NCBI GenBank assembly: GCA_947631235.1
Contig: CANRKO010000001.1
Span: 186,001-250,000 of the forward strand
Length of the DNA stretch: 64,000 bases
Direction of reading: 5' to 3'
Source: an uncultured Clostridia bacterium
GTDB taxonomy: Bacteria > Bacillota > Clostridia > UBA1381
Shown here: in pieces, positions 35,353 through 43,650 of the stretch
How the letters are laid out: each line of letters starts with the position of its first letter
How positions within the stretch are numbered: the stretch's first letter is position 1
Position numbers and translations under genes: made by a program
Notes under the pieces: model-generated
Told to the model about the DNA's origin: nothing
The model's database searches: none
Seen by the model: the letters and a program-made list of their open reading frames with translations, nothing else

Positions 35353-35387
35353 ATTATGTATGGGATAAAACAAACATGTGGGAGATG

Positions 35388-36944
35388 ATGTTAAAAATGA
35401 GAAAGGCTGTAATCACCGTAATTGCCGCGCTGACGGTAATGCTGTGCGGCGTTGTCTGCGCGGACGCGGAGGGCGTGATGCTCGAATATGACGGCGGCAC
35501 GCATGAGTACAACGGCGAGTTTTATTCGCTTGTTGTAAACAATCAGGTTATCGACCCGCCGCTTGCACCGATTATTTTTAACGACAGAGCGCTCGTGCCC
35601 GTAAGAGAAATCTTTGAGGAAGTAGGCGCGGAGGTGGACTACATAAACGAGACGCAGACGGTGGAAGTCAAAGGCGACAACACCGACGTAAAACTGAGAA
35701 TAAACGACAATGTGGCGTATATAAACGGCGCAAAAACGAAAATACCCGATAACGTTGTGCCGAAACTCATATCAAAGGTGGGCGGCGAGACAAAGACGAT
35801 GGTTCCCGTAAGATTTATAAGCGAGAGCATAGGTCTTGACGTTGAATTTGACAGCGGCGACGGAGCGATACTTATAGAGTCCGACGGCTACACGCTCGCG
35901 GACGAAACACCGGTACAGGAATACGCAGAACCTGAGCCTGAACCCGAACCGGAGCCGGAACTTTACATAACCGACGTTTCGTGCAACATCACAAGTTCGG
36001 AAACGGCTTGCGTAACGGTAACGACCGACGGCGCGATAGAAAATTACGACGATTTCGTACTTCAGTCTCCGCAGAGACTTGTGGTTGACATTCCCGGAGC
36101 GAAACTTTCCGGCGTTGACGAGAACACGACCGTCGGCGCGGCAGGGGTAAGCGCGGTAAGAGTCGGCAGCAACGACGAAAGAGCGCGTATAGTGCTTGAT
36201 ATGAGCAACCTCAAAACGTATACCGTGACGCAGACCTCCGACAACACGCTTGAAATCAATACCGTTTCAGCCGCGCCCAAACAGGAGGTTATAACCGAAG
36301 GCGTAAAAAATGAAATTAAGGCTACGGTGACGCAGAACTCGAACTATACGGCGCGTTCATCGGAGGACATGCTAATCGTACTCGACGCGGGACACGGCGG
36401 CAGCGACAGCGGCGCGGTGGGCGAACTTGACGACGAACCCGTATACGAGAAGGAACTTACACTCCAAATAACCAAGCGCGTGCGGGATATACTCGAAGGC
36501 GCGGGCTACAACGTTTCGCTGACACGTGAGGGCGACACTCTTCCGTCGCTTACGGAAAGACCGGCGCAGGCAAACGCGGAGAACGCGGCGCTGTTCATAA
36601 GCATACACATTAACTCCGCCGACGCGAGCGAGGCGCACGGCACGGAGGTGTATTACGCCGAGGAAAATAACGACGACGGCTACGGAGTGACGAGCGAGAC
36701 GTTCGCGGAAAACGTGCTTGAAAGAATGTTAAAATATATGCAGTCGGTAAGCCGCGGCGTAAAGACGGCTGAACACGCCGTAACGAGACGCTGCAATATG
36801 CCGGCGGTGCTTGCCGAGGTCGGATTTATCTCAAACCCCGAGGAAGTATATCTTATGACTACCGACGAGTACCAGCAAAAAGCCGCGCAGGGCATCGCCG
36901 AGGGCATTATCCTCACGCTCCGCGAAGTGGATATGCCGCAGTAA
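35388..36944 (+). CDS. Secreted N-acetylmuramoyl-L-alanine amidase (CuAO-N, AMIN, Amidase_3)
   Basis: The roughly 518-residue protein has a signal peptide (RKAVITVIAALTVMLCGVVCADA), a copper-amine-oxidase-N module (about 45-165), a Glu-Pro linker, an AMIN domain (about 195-295), and an Amidase_3 zinc domain (about 330-515) with VLDAGHGGSDSGAVG, LFISIHINSAD and the catalytic Glu in VLAEVGFISNPEE. It would cut the amide between MurNAc and L-Ala. Starts at 35376, 35388 and 35397 are all possible; GTGGGAG at 35378-35384 favours 35388 or 35397. Confidence 0.88.
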   Translation: MLKMRKAVITVIAALTVMLCGVVCADAEGVMLEYDGGTHEYNGEFYSLVVNNQVIDPPLAPIIFNDRALVPVREIFEEVGAEVDYINETQTVEVKGDNTDVKLRINDNVAYINGAKTKIPDNVVPKLISKVGGETKTMVPVRFISESIGLDVEFDSGDGAILIESDGYTLADETPVQEYAEPEPEPEPEPELYITDVSCNITSSETACVTVTTDGAIENYDDFVLQSPQRLVVDIPGAKLSGVDENTTVGAAGVSAVRVGSNDERARIVLDMSNLKTYTVTQTSDNTLEINTVSAAPKQEVITEGVKNEIKATVTQNSNYTARSSEDMLIVLDAGHGGSDSGAVGELDDEPVYEKELTLQITKRVRDILEGAGYNVSLTREGDTLPSLTERPAQANAENAALFISIHINSADASEAHGTEVYYAEENNDDGYGVTSETFAENVLERMLKYMQSVSRGVKTAEHAVTRRCNMPAVLAEVGFISNPEEVYLMTTDEYQQKAAQGIAEGIILTLREVDMPQ

Positions 36945-36956
36945 TTGACACAAAAA

Positions 36957-36984
36957 AAGCGTACCAAATCGGTACGCTTTTTTT
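36957..36984. terminator. Bidirectional terminator
   Basis: GCGTACC (36959-36965) and GGTACGC (36971-36977) between A- and T-runs, serving the amidase gene and the convergent flippase gene. Confidence 0.9.
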
Positions 36985-36994
36985 AATGCCTGTT

Positions 36995-38692
36995 TTATCT
37001 GTACAATCTCGTCTTAACCAGCAGCGCGTAAATCTTATTGCCGGCGGGGAGTTGTTTAACCTCGTCGGGCGACATGATTTTGAGCGCAAACACAAGCGCG
37101 AAGTACACAACGACCGCCACGCCGATAGCCAGCACCGTCGCTATGAGGTTTGTGACAAAGCCCGCGCCCGTTATAAGCATGACAAGCTTGTACGTTCCAA
37201 GAGCCGCCGCGCCCATTATAACTCCGGCGATGAGCGGCTTTACTATATACTTTACGGGCTGTATTTTAAGCTTGCAGTGTTTTCTGAGCACCATAAAGCA
37301 TATCGCGCATGAAATAAACTGACAAGCTATGGAACTTACAGCCGCACCGTAAATGTTCACGGACGGTATTCTTATGAGCAGTATGTTTAGTATTATTTTC
37401 GCTATGCAGCCGAACAGCAGGCTTATCGCCGGAACAAACACCTTGCCGATACCCTGCAGCGAGCCTGTCATTGTCTGCGCCAGCGCCGCGAATATGAGCG
37501 ACACCGACACAAGCTGCAGCAGTTCGTAACCCTCGGACGCGTTAAAGTAAATGATTTTGTACACCGGCTCGGCAAGCACAATAAGACCTATCGCGCACGG
37601 CAGTATTATAAGTATTGAAACGAGCAGCGAATAGTTTACCTTTTCAGCCGCTTCCGCGTAGTTTTTGAGTTTCATCGCACTTGCGACATACGGCACAAGA
37701 ACCGTCGCGAACGCGAAATTCACCGCGAGCGGCATATTATAGAGAATATCGCTCTTCGCCAGAAGTCCCGACAGCCGCCTTACCGCTTCAACGAGTGCGT
37801 CCGCGCTTGGCGAAACGATAGCAGCGACGTTTCCGTGAGCCGGTATAACCTCGGCGAACGCTATCTGTATGCCGCGGCTTACGGTGGCGGTGTCTATTAC
37901 GCGGTTTATCGCCGTGATAATCGAACCGAGCGAAATGGGTATGCTCAAAAGCAGTATTGCCTTCATCAGCCTGCCGCCGCTTTCGTTGAGCGTCTCGCCC
38001 GTGCTTTGCTCGGCTTTACGGCTGAGCGACTTTCTTCTGTTGTGGTAAAACAGCATGAGGTAGAGGAAACTCAAAACCGTCGCGACCGACGTCGCGAAGT
38101 TCGCCCACGTAGCCATCATTTCAGCCGAGGCAGCCATACCCGCCGCGATGTACACGAATATAATCGTAAGCGAGCATTTGAGTATCTGTTCGAGTACCTG
38201 TGAATTACTCGTCGCGCGCATATCCTTAAGACCTGTGAAGTAGCCGCGTATTACGGACGACACGCACACGAACAGCAGCGACGGCGCAAGCGCGCGCATG
38301 ACGTGCTGTGAACCGGGCATTTTTATGAGTTTTTCCGCGAATATGTCCGCGCCGAAGAACAGGACGGCTGTTGTCGCGAGACCTATCGCGGTGAACAGTA
38401 CCATAGCCGTCTTGAATATTTTTTCCGCGCCCTTGTAGTCGTCTATCGCGGCTCTTTCGGACACCATTTTCGATATGGCGTTCGGTATGCCGACGGACGA
38501 TATTGCAAGTAGTACCGTGTAAATCTGAAATCCGACGTTGTAAAGCCCCAGAGCCTCGTCGCCGAACCCCGGCACGTTCGTTATAACTATTCTGTAAATC
38601 ATTCCGAACAGCTTGACGATTATCTGCGATACGAGTATAACCGTCACGTTGCTCATAAACGATTTTGTTTTCTCTTTTTTTACGTTTTCCAT
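36995..38692 (-). CDS. SpoVB/MviN-like lipid-linked oligosaccharide flippase
   Basis: The 565-residue polytopic protein (about 14 hydrophobic segments) fits the polysaccharide-biosynthesis/SpoVB branch of the MOP superfamily: SNVTVILVSQIIVKLFGMIYR at the N-terminus, LYNVGFQIYTVLLAISSVGIPNAISKMVSE, and RGYFTGLKDMRATSNSQ. SpoVB-type proteins flip peptidoglycan precursors, some in spore cortex synthesis. The start is ATG 38692 with GAGGAG upstream; the ATG at 38707 overlaps that site. Confidence 0.85.
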   Translation of the reverse strand: MENVKKEKTKSFMSNVTVILVSQIIVKLFGMIYRIVITNVPGFGDEALGLYNVGFQIYTVLLAISSVGIPNAISKMVSERAAIDDYKGAEKIFKTAMVLFTAIGLATTAVLFFGADIFAEKLIKMPGSQHVMRALAPSLLFVCVSSVIRGYFTGLKDMRATSNSQVLEQILKCSLTIIFVYIAAGMAASAEMMATWANFATSVATVLSFLYLMLFYHNRRKSLSRKAEQSTGETLNESGGRLMKAILLLSIPISLGSIITAINRVIDTATVSRGIQIAFAEVIPAHGNVAAIVSPSADALVEAVRRLSGLLAKSDILYNMPLAVNFAFATVLVPYVASAMKLKNYAEAAEKVNYSLLVSILIILPCAIGLIVLAEPVYKIIYFNASEGYELLQLVSVSLIFAALAQTMTGSLQGIGKVFVPAISLLFGCIAKIILNILLIRIPSVNIYGAAVSSIACQFISCAICFMVLRKHCKLKIQPVKYIVKPLIAGVIMGAAALGTYKLVMLITGAGFVTNLIATVLAIGVAVVVYFALVFALKIMSPDEVKQLPAGNKIYALLVKTRLYR

Positions 38693-38722
38693 AAATTTTC
38701 TCCTCATTTATCCGTTATGTGT

Positions 38723-38751
38723 ATTATAAGCCCGAAACGTCGATTTTGCAA
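38723..38751 (-). promoter_or_regulatory. Promoter for the SpoVB-like gene
   Basis: Minus strand TTGCAA (38751-38746), 17 bases, TATAAT (38728-38723). This is a vegetative-type promoter. Confidence 0.7.
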
Positions 38752-38802
38752 GTGACAAATATAAAAATTCTTCTTTAACGCTTTTTTACGCAGCCGTTAC
38801 AC

Positions 38803-38832
38803 TTGACAAAGGGCGTACGTATGTATTAAAAT
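38803..38832 (+). promoter_or_regulatory. Promoter for aconitase
   Basis: TTGACA (38803-38808), 18 bases, TAAAAT (38827-38832). Confidence 0.65.
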
Positions 38833-38869
38833 ATACACGGAATTGTATAAAAATATGGGAGGAATTACT

Positions 38870-40801
38870 ATGGGAATGACACTGACAGAAAAAATCCTTT
38901 CGGCGCATCTTGTTGAGGGCGAAATGGTAAAGGGAAACGAAATAGGCATACGCATCGACCAGACGCTCACGCAGGACGCTACCGGCACAATGGCGTATCT
39001 CGAATTCGAGGCTATGGGCGTGCCGAGAGTCAAGACGGAAAGAAGTGTGGCTTACATAGACCATAACACGCTCCAAAGCGGCTTTGAAAACGCGGACGAC
39101 CACCGCTTTATCGGCAGCGTCGCGAAAAAGCACGGAATATATTTCTCGCGTCCCGGCAACGGTATCTGCCACCAGGTTCACCTCGAACGTTTCGGCATAC
39201 CCGGAAAGACGCTCATAGGCTCGGACAGCCACACGCCGACAGGCGGCGGTATCGGCATGATCGCCATAGGCGCGGGCGGTATGGACGTTGCCGTAGCTAT
39301 GGGCGGCGGCACTTACTACATCACCTGTCCGAAGGTCGTTAAGGTAAATCTCACGGGTAAATTGCAGCCGTGGGTTGCCGCGAAGGACGTTATACTCGAA
39401 GTTTTAAAGCGTCTGTCCGTAAAGGGCGGCGTGGGTAAGGTTATAGAATACTGCGGCGAGGGCGTTAAGACGCTTTCCGTACCCGAACGCGCGACGATAA
39501 CGAACATGGGCGCGGAACTCGGCGCGACCACCTCGATATTCCCGTCGGACGAGGTTACGCGTGAATTTTTGAAGGCGCAGGGCAGGGAGGACGTATGGAC
39601 GGAGTTAAAGCCCGACGCTGACGCGGTTTACGACGAAACGGTCGAGATAAACCTTTCCGAACTCGTGCCGCTTGCGGCTTGTCCTCACTCGCCGGACAAC
39701 GTAAAGAGCATCGAGGAACTTGCCGGACAGAAGATTGATCAAGTGTGCATAGGCTCATGCACAAACTCGTCGCTCCTCGACATGATGAAGGTGGCGTACA
39801 TATTAAAAGGCAAGACCGTTCACCCCGATGTGTCGCTCGCGATTGCGCCCGGCTCAAAGCAGGTGCTTAACATGCTCGCGAATAACGGCGCGCTGGCGAT
39901 AATGATAGACGCGGGCGCGAGAATACTCGAAAGCGCGTGCGGACCGTGTATAGGTATGGGACAGTCGCCGAATTCGAAGGGTATATCTTTAAGAACCTTT
40001 AACAGAAACTTTGAGGGCAGGAGCGGCACTAAGGACGGACAGATTTACCTCGTATCGCCCGAAACGGCTGCGGTTTCGGCTCTTACGGGCGTGTTCACCG
40101 ACCCGCGCACGCTCGGCGCGGCTGCCGACATAACGCTCCCCGAAAAATTCACGGTAAACGACAACATGATAGTACCGCCCGTACCGGCTGAGGATATGGA
40201 CAGCGTCGAGGTTCTTCGAGGACCGAACATCAAGCCGTTCCCCGTATCGGAGCCTTTGGCTGAAACGATTGACGCGAAGGTAAGCCTTAAAGTGGGCGAC
40301 AACATCACCACCGACCACATCATGCCCGCGGGCGCGAAAATTTTACCGCTCCGTTCCAATATCCCGAAGATATCTGAATACTGTTTCGCGGTGTGCGACG
40401 AGAAATTCCACGACCGCGCTCTCGAAATGGGCAAGAGCGTGATAGTCGGCGGCTCTAACTACGGTCAAGGCTCGTCGCGTGAACACGCGGCGTTAGCGCC
40501 CTTGTACCTCGGCGTTAAGGCGGTAATCACAAAATCATTCGCGAGAATACATATGGCGAACCTCATAAACGCGGGAATTGTGCCGCTTACGTTCATAAAC
40601 GAAGCGGACTACGACAGGATAGACCAGACAGATGAAATAAAGCTTGAAAATATAGGAAAGCAGATCGCGGCGGGAAATGTGATAAAGGCGACGGACGTTA
40701 CAAAGGGCTTTGACTTCGAACTCAACGCGGACTTTTCCGACAGACAGAAGGAAATGCTCTACGCCGGCGGACTGCTCAACTACACAAAACAGAACGCGTA
40801 A
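38870..40801 (+). CDS. acn: Aconitate hydratase
   Basis: The 643-residue [4Fe-4S] enzyme isomerises citrate to isocitrate. Cluster ligands are visible in IGSCTNSS and CGPCIGMG; the swivel domain (from about 520) has SNYGQGSSREHAA. The length and motifs fit the aconitase clade found in Clostridia and not LeuC or homoaconitase. ATG 38870 is 6 bases from GGGAGGA; 38843 is a longer ATG without a site. It stands as a single gene; citrate synthase is 26 kb away and no isocitrate dehydrogenase is in the window. Confidence 0.92.
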   Translation: MGMTLTEKILSAHLVEGEMVKGNEIGIRIDQTLTQDATGTMAYLEFEAMGVPRVKTERSVAYIDHNTLQSGFENADDHRFIGSVAKKHGIYFSRPGNGICHQVHLERFGIPGKTLIGSDSHTPTGGGIGMIAIGAGGMDVAVAMGGGTYYITCPKVVKVNLTGKLQPWVAAKDVILEVLKRLSVKGGVGKVIEYCGEGVKTLSVPERATITNMGAELGATTSIFPSDEVTREFLKAQGREDVWTELKPDADAVYDETVEINLSELVPLAACPHSPDNVKSIEELAGQKIDQVCIGSCTNSSLLDMMKVAYILKGKTVHPDVSLAIAPGSKQVLNMLANNGALAIMIDAGARILESACGPCIGMGQSPNSKGISLRTFNRNFEGRSGTKDGQIYLVSPETAAVSALTGVFTDPRTLGAAADITLPEKFTVNDNMIVPPVPAEDMDSVEVLRGPNIKPFPVSEPLAETIDAKVSLKVGDNITTDHIMPAGAKILPLRSNIPKISEYCFAVCDEKFHDRALEMGKSVIVGGSNYGQGSSREHAALAPLYLGVKAVITKSFARIHMANLINAGIVPLTFINEADYDRIDQTDEIKLENIGKQIAAGNVIKATDVTKGFDFELNADFSDRQKEMLYAGGLLNYTKQNA

Positions 40802-40807
40802 AAATAA

Positions 40808-40842
40808 CGACCCCCTCCGAGCGAGGGGGTCGCCTTTATATT
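40808..40842. terminator. Terminator between aconitase and M23 peptidase genes
   Basis: CGACCCCCTC (40808-40817) pairs with GAGGGGGTCG (40823-40832), followed by a T-rich stretch. Confidence 0.75.
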
Positions 40843-40845
40843 TCT

Positions 40846-41616
40846 TTAGTGAGGAAGGAAATCGGTGGGGTTTACGGGAACGCCGTCCTTTTCCATTTCG
40901 AAATGGAGATGCGGCTGTTCGACGTTTTCGGCGGCGCAGTCGCCGACCGTGCCTATTACCTCGCCGGACTCAACCGTTCTGCCTTCGGTGAGGTTTTCGG
41001 CGGTTTCAAGCCCCATGTAACGCGTCACAAATCCCGCGGGGTGTGATATTTCGACGCACGCGCCCATAGCGTTGTCGTACACTCTCTCAATTTCGCCCGA
41101 CGCGGCGGACGCGACGGAGCAGCCCTTTTCGGCGGCTATGTCCACTCCTCCGTGCGCTCTCCAGTCATCAAGCGCGTGGTTGTAGGCAAGCACGTCGGTA
41201 TACGGCTCCAGCACCTCTCCGTTTACCGGCATGATAAACGCGGGCAGGTCGTTCGTTACCATAATCGACTCGTCCGTAACATCGGGATTGTCAACGGCGT
41301 AATCCATAACCTCGTCTGCGGGAGCAGGCGTTTCCTCGGCGGTTGTTTCTTCCGCTGCGGGCTCGGCTGTCGGCTCGGGCGCTGGCTGCGGAGTTATCTC
41401 CGCGAGAGACAAACTCACGTCCTCGGGGAGTTTGCCCGAAAATACGGGCGCGGTGTCGCCGTTTTCGGTCGACGCATCGCCTACCGTAACGGTTTCCGTA
41501 TCCTCCGTATGCTTTTCGGTTATAAAGCCGGCTACGCCTATCATCAGCACACAGCAGCACAAGGCTATATAGAACGCCGGAAGTCTTTTATTTTTCTTTT
41601 CTTCGTTATTTTGCAT
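40846..41616 (-). CDS. Membrane-anchored M23 (LytM) peptidase, SpoIIQ-like
   Basis: The 256-residue protein has one N-terminal membrane segment (FYIALCCCVLMIGVAGF, about 15-31), a Thr/Glu/Pro/Ala-rich linker (about 35-120) and a C-terminal LytM domain with HGGVDIA (zinc His and Asp) and HLHFEM. All M23 zinc ligands appear present. The layout matches SpoIIQ, the forespore partner of SpoIIIAH, but other cell-wall M23 proteins look alike. ATG 41616 has GGAGG 8 bases upstream. Confidence 0.75.
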   Translation of the reverse strand: MQNNEEKKNKRLPAFYIALCCCVLMIGVAGFITEKHTEDTETVTVGDASTENGDTAPVFSGKLPEDVSLSLAEITPQPAPEPTAEPAAEETTAEETPAPADEVMDYAVDNPDVTDESIMVTNDLPAFIMPVNGEVLEPYTDVLAYNHALDDWRAHGGVDIAAEKGCSVASAASGEIERVYDNAMGACVEISHPAGFVTRYMGLETAENLTEGRTVESGEVIGTVGDCAAENVEQPHLHFEMEKDGVPVNPTDFLPH

Positions 41617-41782
41617 AATATGTTCCTCCAATGCTTGGTTTGATATAAAGTATTGTTTCCCGAATTTCCTTAAATATACCCATATGGCAAAAATTTTATT
41701 TGACAAAAATCGAAAAAAGGTATTCCCAAAACACAATTTATATAGTATAATAGAATATAATCATCAAAGGCAGGTGAATGTT

Positions 41783-42397
41783 TTGAAAATAGAAAAAATT
41801 AACAAGGACAGAATAGTGGTGACTCTTTCTCCGACGGATTTGTCGGATTACAATATTGATATAAACGCTCTCGGACCGAACAGCAAGGAACTCCACAGCC
41901 TTCTTTTCAATATAATGGAAATGATACGCGACGAAACGGGCTTTAATCCTTATAACGGACAGGTTGTCGTCGAGGCGACGCCGTTCAAGGATGGCGTAAC
42001 GCTTGTCGTGAGCAAAATGGGCGCGGCGCAGAGACTCGCGCTTGAAGAATTTAAACGCAGCGTCAAGGTCACGGCGCGGCTTAAATCCCCCGAAAAGCGG
42101 GAGAAAACGAGATATGTTGTCTTTCGTTTTTCGGAGTTTGACAACGCGTGCATGTCGCTAAAGCGTCTTACCGATGAAATTCTTTACGGCGGCGCTCTTT
42201 ACAGGCTGGACAAAGCCTTCTGCCTTGCGATGAGAAACGAGGATGAGTACAGACGTTCGATAGACCTTGTAAACGAGTTTGCGGACGAAATGTCATACAA
42301 TCCCCTAAAGCACGTGTTTGTGAAGGAACACGGCTCGCTTATAGCCGAGGGTGAAGAACTTGTCGAAATGGCGCGGCACATTCGCTCTCTTACATAA
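41783..42397 (+). CDS. MecA-like adaptor protein
   Basis: The 204-residue product starts (M)KIEKINKDRIVVTLSPTDLSDYNIDI, the typical N-terminus of MecA/YpbH adaptors, and ends in a C-terminal ClpC-binding-type domain (YVVFRFSEFDNACMSL, ALYRLDKAFCLAM). These adaptors bring proteins to ClpCP for degradation. The start is TTG 41783 with AGGTG 6 bases upstream; the longer frame back to 41684 lacks a site. A TATAAT at 41746-41751 may be its -10. Confidence 0.8.
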   Translation: MKIEKINKDRIVVTLSPTDLSDYNIDINALGPNSKELHSLLFNIMEMIRDETGFNPYNGQVVVEATPFKDGVTLVVSKMGAAQRLALEEFKRSVKVTARLKSPEKREKTRYVVFRFSEFDNACMSLKRLTDEILYGGALYRLDKAFCLAMRNEDEYRRSIDLVNEFADEMSYNPLKHVFVKEHGSLIAEGEELVEMARHIRSLT

Positions 42398-42412
42398 AAT
42401 TTTATAAAATAC

Positions 42413-42441
42413 TTGCAATATAAGGAAATACATGGTACAAT
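42413..42441 (+). promoter_or_regulatory. Promoter for yajC
   Basis: TTGCAA (42413-42418), 17 bases, TACAAT (42436-42441) with extended -10 TGG. Confidence 0.7.
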
Positions 42442-42473
42442 ACAAAAGAAATAAATTTGAAGGAGAGTAAAAC

Positions 42474-42890
42474 ATGAATATCTTGGAAACAGTCGTATTT
42501 GCGGAAGGTGAAACAGCCGATACAGCGGCGCAGCAGAACACAGCCGCGACCACGGAACAGCAGGCACCGGCGGCGCAGCAGCAGCCGCAGCAGGGTAACA
42601 CCGTAATGGGAATGATTATGAGTTTTCTGCCGTTTGTGCTTATTATCGTTCTTCTTTACTTTATGATGATAAGACCGCAGAGAAAGCGCGAGAAAGAGGC
42701 AAAGGCTATGCTTAACGCGCTGAAGGTCGGCGACAAGATTGTCACGATCGGCGGCATATGCGGTAAGGTCAGCAAAATAAAGGACGAGTTTGTCTGGATA
42801 GAAACGGGCAATATCGGCACGCAGGACGAGAAGAGCGTTATCAAAATGGAGCGCGACTCCATAAGAACGGTAAATCCCGCGAAGGACTGA
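42474..42890 (+). CDS. yajC: Preprotein translocase subunit YajC
   Basis: The 138-residue protein has an unusually long Gln/Ala/Thr-rich N-terminus (about 12-42), one membrane segment (MSFLPFVLIIVLLYFMMI), then the YajC signature RPQRKREKEAKAMLNALKVGDKIVTIGGICG. YajC associates with SecDF. AAGGAGAG precedes ATG 42474. The following gene encodes a TIGR04086 membrane protein. Confidence 0.92.
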   Translation: MNILETVVFAEGETADTAAQQNTAATTEQQAPAAQQQPQQGNTVMGMIMSFLPFVLIIVLLYFMMIRPQRKREKEAKAMLNALKVGDKIVTIGGICGKVSKIKDEFVWIETGNIGTQDEKSVIKMERDSIRTVNPAKD

Positions 42891-42910
42891 TTTAAGGGAA
42901 TATAAAAGAA

Positions 42911-42956
42911 ATCTCCTTAATATATTTGTATCGAGATATATTAAGGAGGTTTTTTT
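42911..42956 (+). terminator. Hairpin that is both a terminator and a Shine-Dalgarno sequester
   Basis: Bases 42911-42925 pair with 42936-42950 (15 bp, one G-U, loop TTGTATCGAG). The 3' arm contains AAGGAGG, the ribosome site of the next gene, and is followed by TTTTTT directly before ATG 42957. Confidence 0.75.
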
Positions 42957-43316
42957 ATGTCCGTGAATATAAAAACAGTCGTAAAGGGTGCGATTGCGTC
43001 AATTCTGTTCGCCGTAGCGGTTTTATTTATCCTGTCGCTTTTGGAAAATCTTACCGGAATAGGGCAGAACGTGATAAACATAGGCTCATACGCGGCGGTA
43101 ATACTCGGTATGCTTTTGGGGGCGGTAATAATAGCCCGCGCCGCCGACTGCAAGCGTCTTATACACGTGCTGCTCGCCGCGCTGATATACGTCTGCGCGC
43201 TGCTCGCGCTCGCAATGGTTTTAAACGGCGGGATATGCTTTACCGCCCACACAGCGGCGGTAACTGCGGGGATATTCGGCGCGGCTATGCTGGGCTGCAT
43301 AATAGGCAACAAGTAA
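42957..43316 (+). CDS. TIGR04086 family membrane protein
   Basis: The 119-residue protein has four hydrophobic segments (about 11-29, 42-61, 67-88, 95-117). The length, the family-like start MSVNIKTVVKGAIASILFAV and its place between yajC and the SCIFF gene match TIGR04086, a clostridial family of unknown role. Its ribosome site is locked in the hairpin 42911-42950, so expression may depend on ribosomes or polymerase passing that structure. Confidence 0.75.
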   Translation: MSVNIKTVVKGAIASILFAVAVLFILSLLENLTGIGQNVINIGSYAAVILGMLLGAVIIARAADCKRLIHVLLAALIYVCALLALAMVLNGGICFTAHTAAVTAGIFGAAMLGCIIGNK

Positions 43317-43330
43317 AATTTATCGTGCTA

Positions 43331-43359
43331 TTGACTTTTTTATCATAATATGGTAAAAT
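43331..43359 (+). promoter_or_regulatory. Promoter for the SCIFF gene
   Basis: TTGACT (43331-43336), 17 bases, TAAAAT (43354-43359) with extended -10 TGG. Confidence 0.75.
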
Positions 43360-43399
43360 GTCCGTATATGGAAATAAAACAGACACGGAGGATATTTCA

Positions 43400-43546
43400 A
43401 TGAAACACGTTACAACATTAAACAGCGCAAATCTTAAGTCAAGCGCGGTACACGGCGGCTGCGGCGAGTGCCAGACTTCATGCCAGTCGGCTTGCAAGAC
43501 GTCCTGCACGGTTGCCAACCAGAAGTGCGAAAACGCACAGAACTGA
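43400..43546 (+). CDS. scfA: SCIFF ranthipeptide precursor
   Basis: The 48-residue precursor carries the near-invariant SCIFF core: six Cys in the C-terminal half (CGECQTSC, SACKTSC, NQKC) after a leader MKHVTTLNSANLKSSAVHGG. The maturase encoded next forms thioether links from Cys to Thr. SCIFF peptides occur in nearly all Clostridia; their role is not settled, with signalling proposed. ATG 43400 is 9 bases from GGAGG; the ATG at 43358 is upstream of that site. Confidence 0.95.
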   Translation: MKHVTTLNSANLKSSAVHGGCGECQTSCQSACKTSCTVANQKCENAQN

Positions 43547-43552
43547 ACAAAC

Positions 43553-43584
43553 AAAATCATCGGCTATGCGGTCGGTGATTTTCT
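43553..43584 (+). terminator. Hairpin between SCIFF and its maturase
   Basis: AAAATCATCGG pairs with TCGGTGATTTT (with G-U pairs), then TCTGTTT. It probably gives more precursor than maturase transcript. A second small inverted repeat (GTTCACG/CGTGAAC) lies at about 43606-43624. Confidence 0.6.
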
Positions 43585-43650
43585 GTTTAACGGCGCGTAA
43601 AATCGGTTCACGCGTTTCGTGAACGTTTTGGATAAAGGAGTTTTTTACAG

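Noticed and set aside
38870-40801. 3-isopropylmalate dehydratase or homoaconitase
   Set aside because: The single 643-residue chain with fused swivel domain and aconitase motifs differs from split LeuC/LeuD, and no leucine or lysine genes are near.
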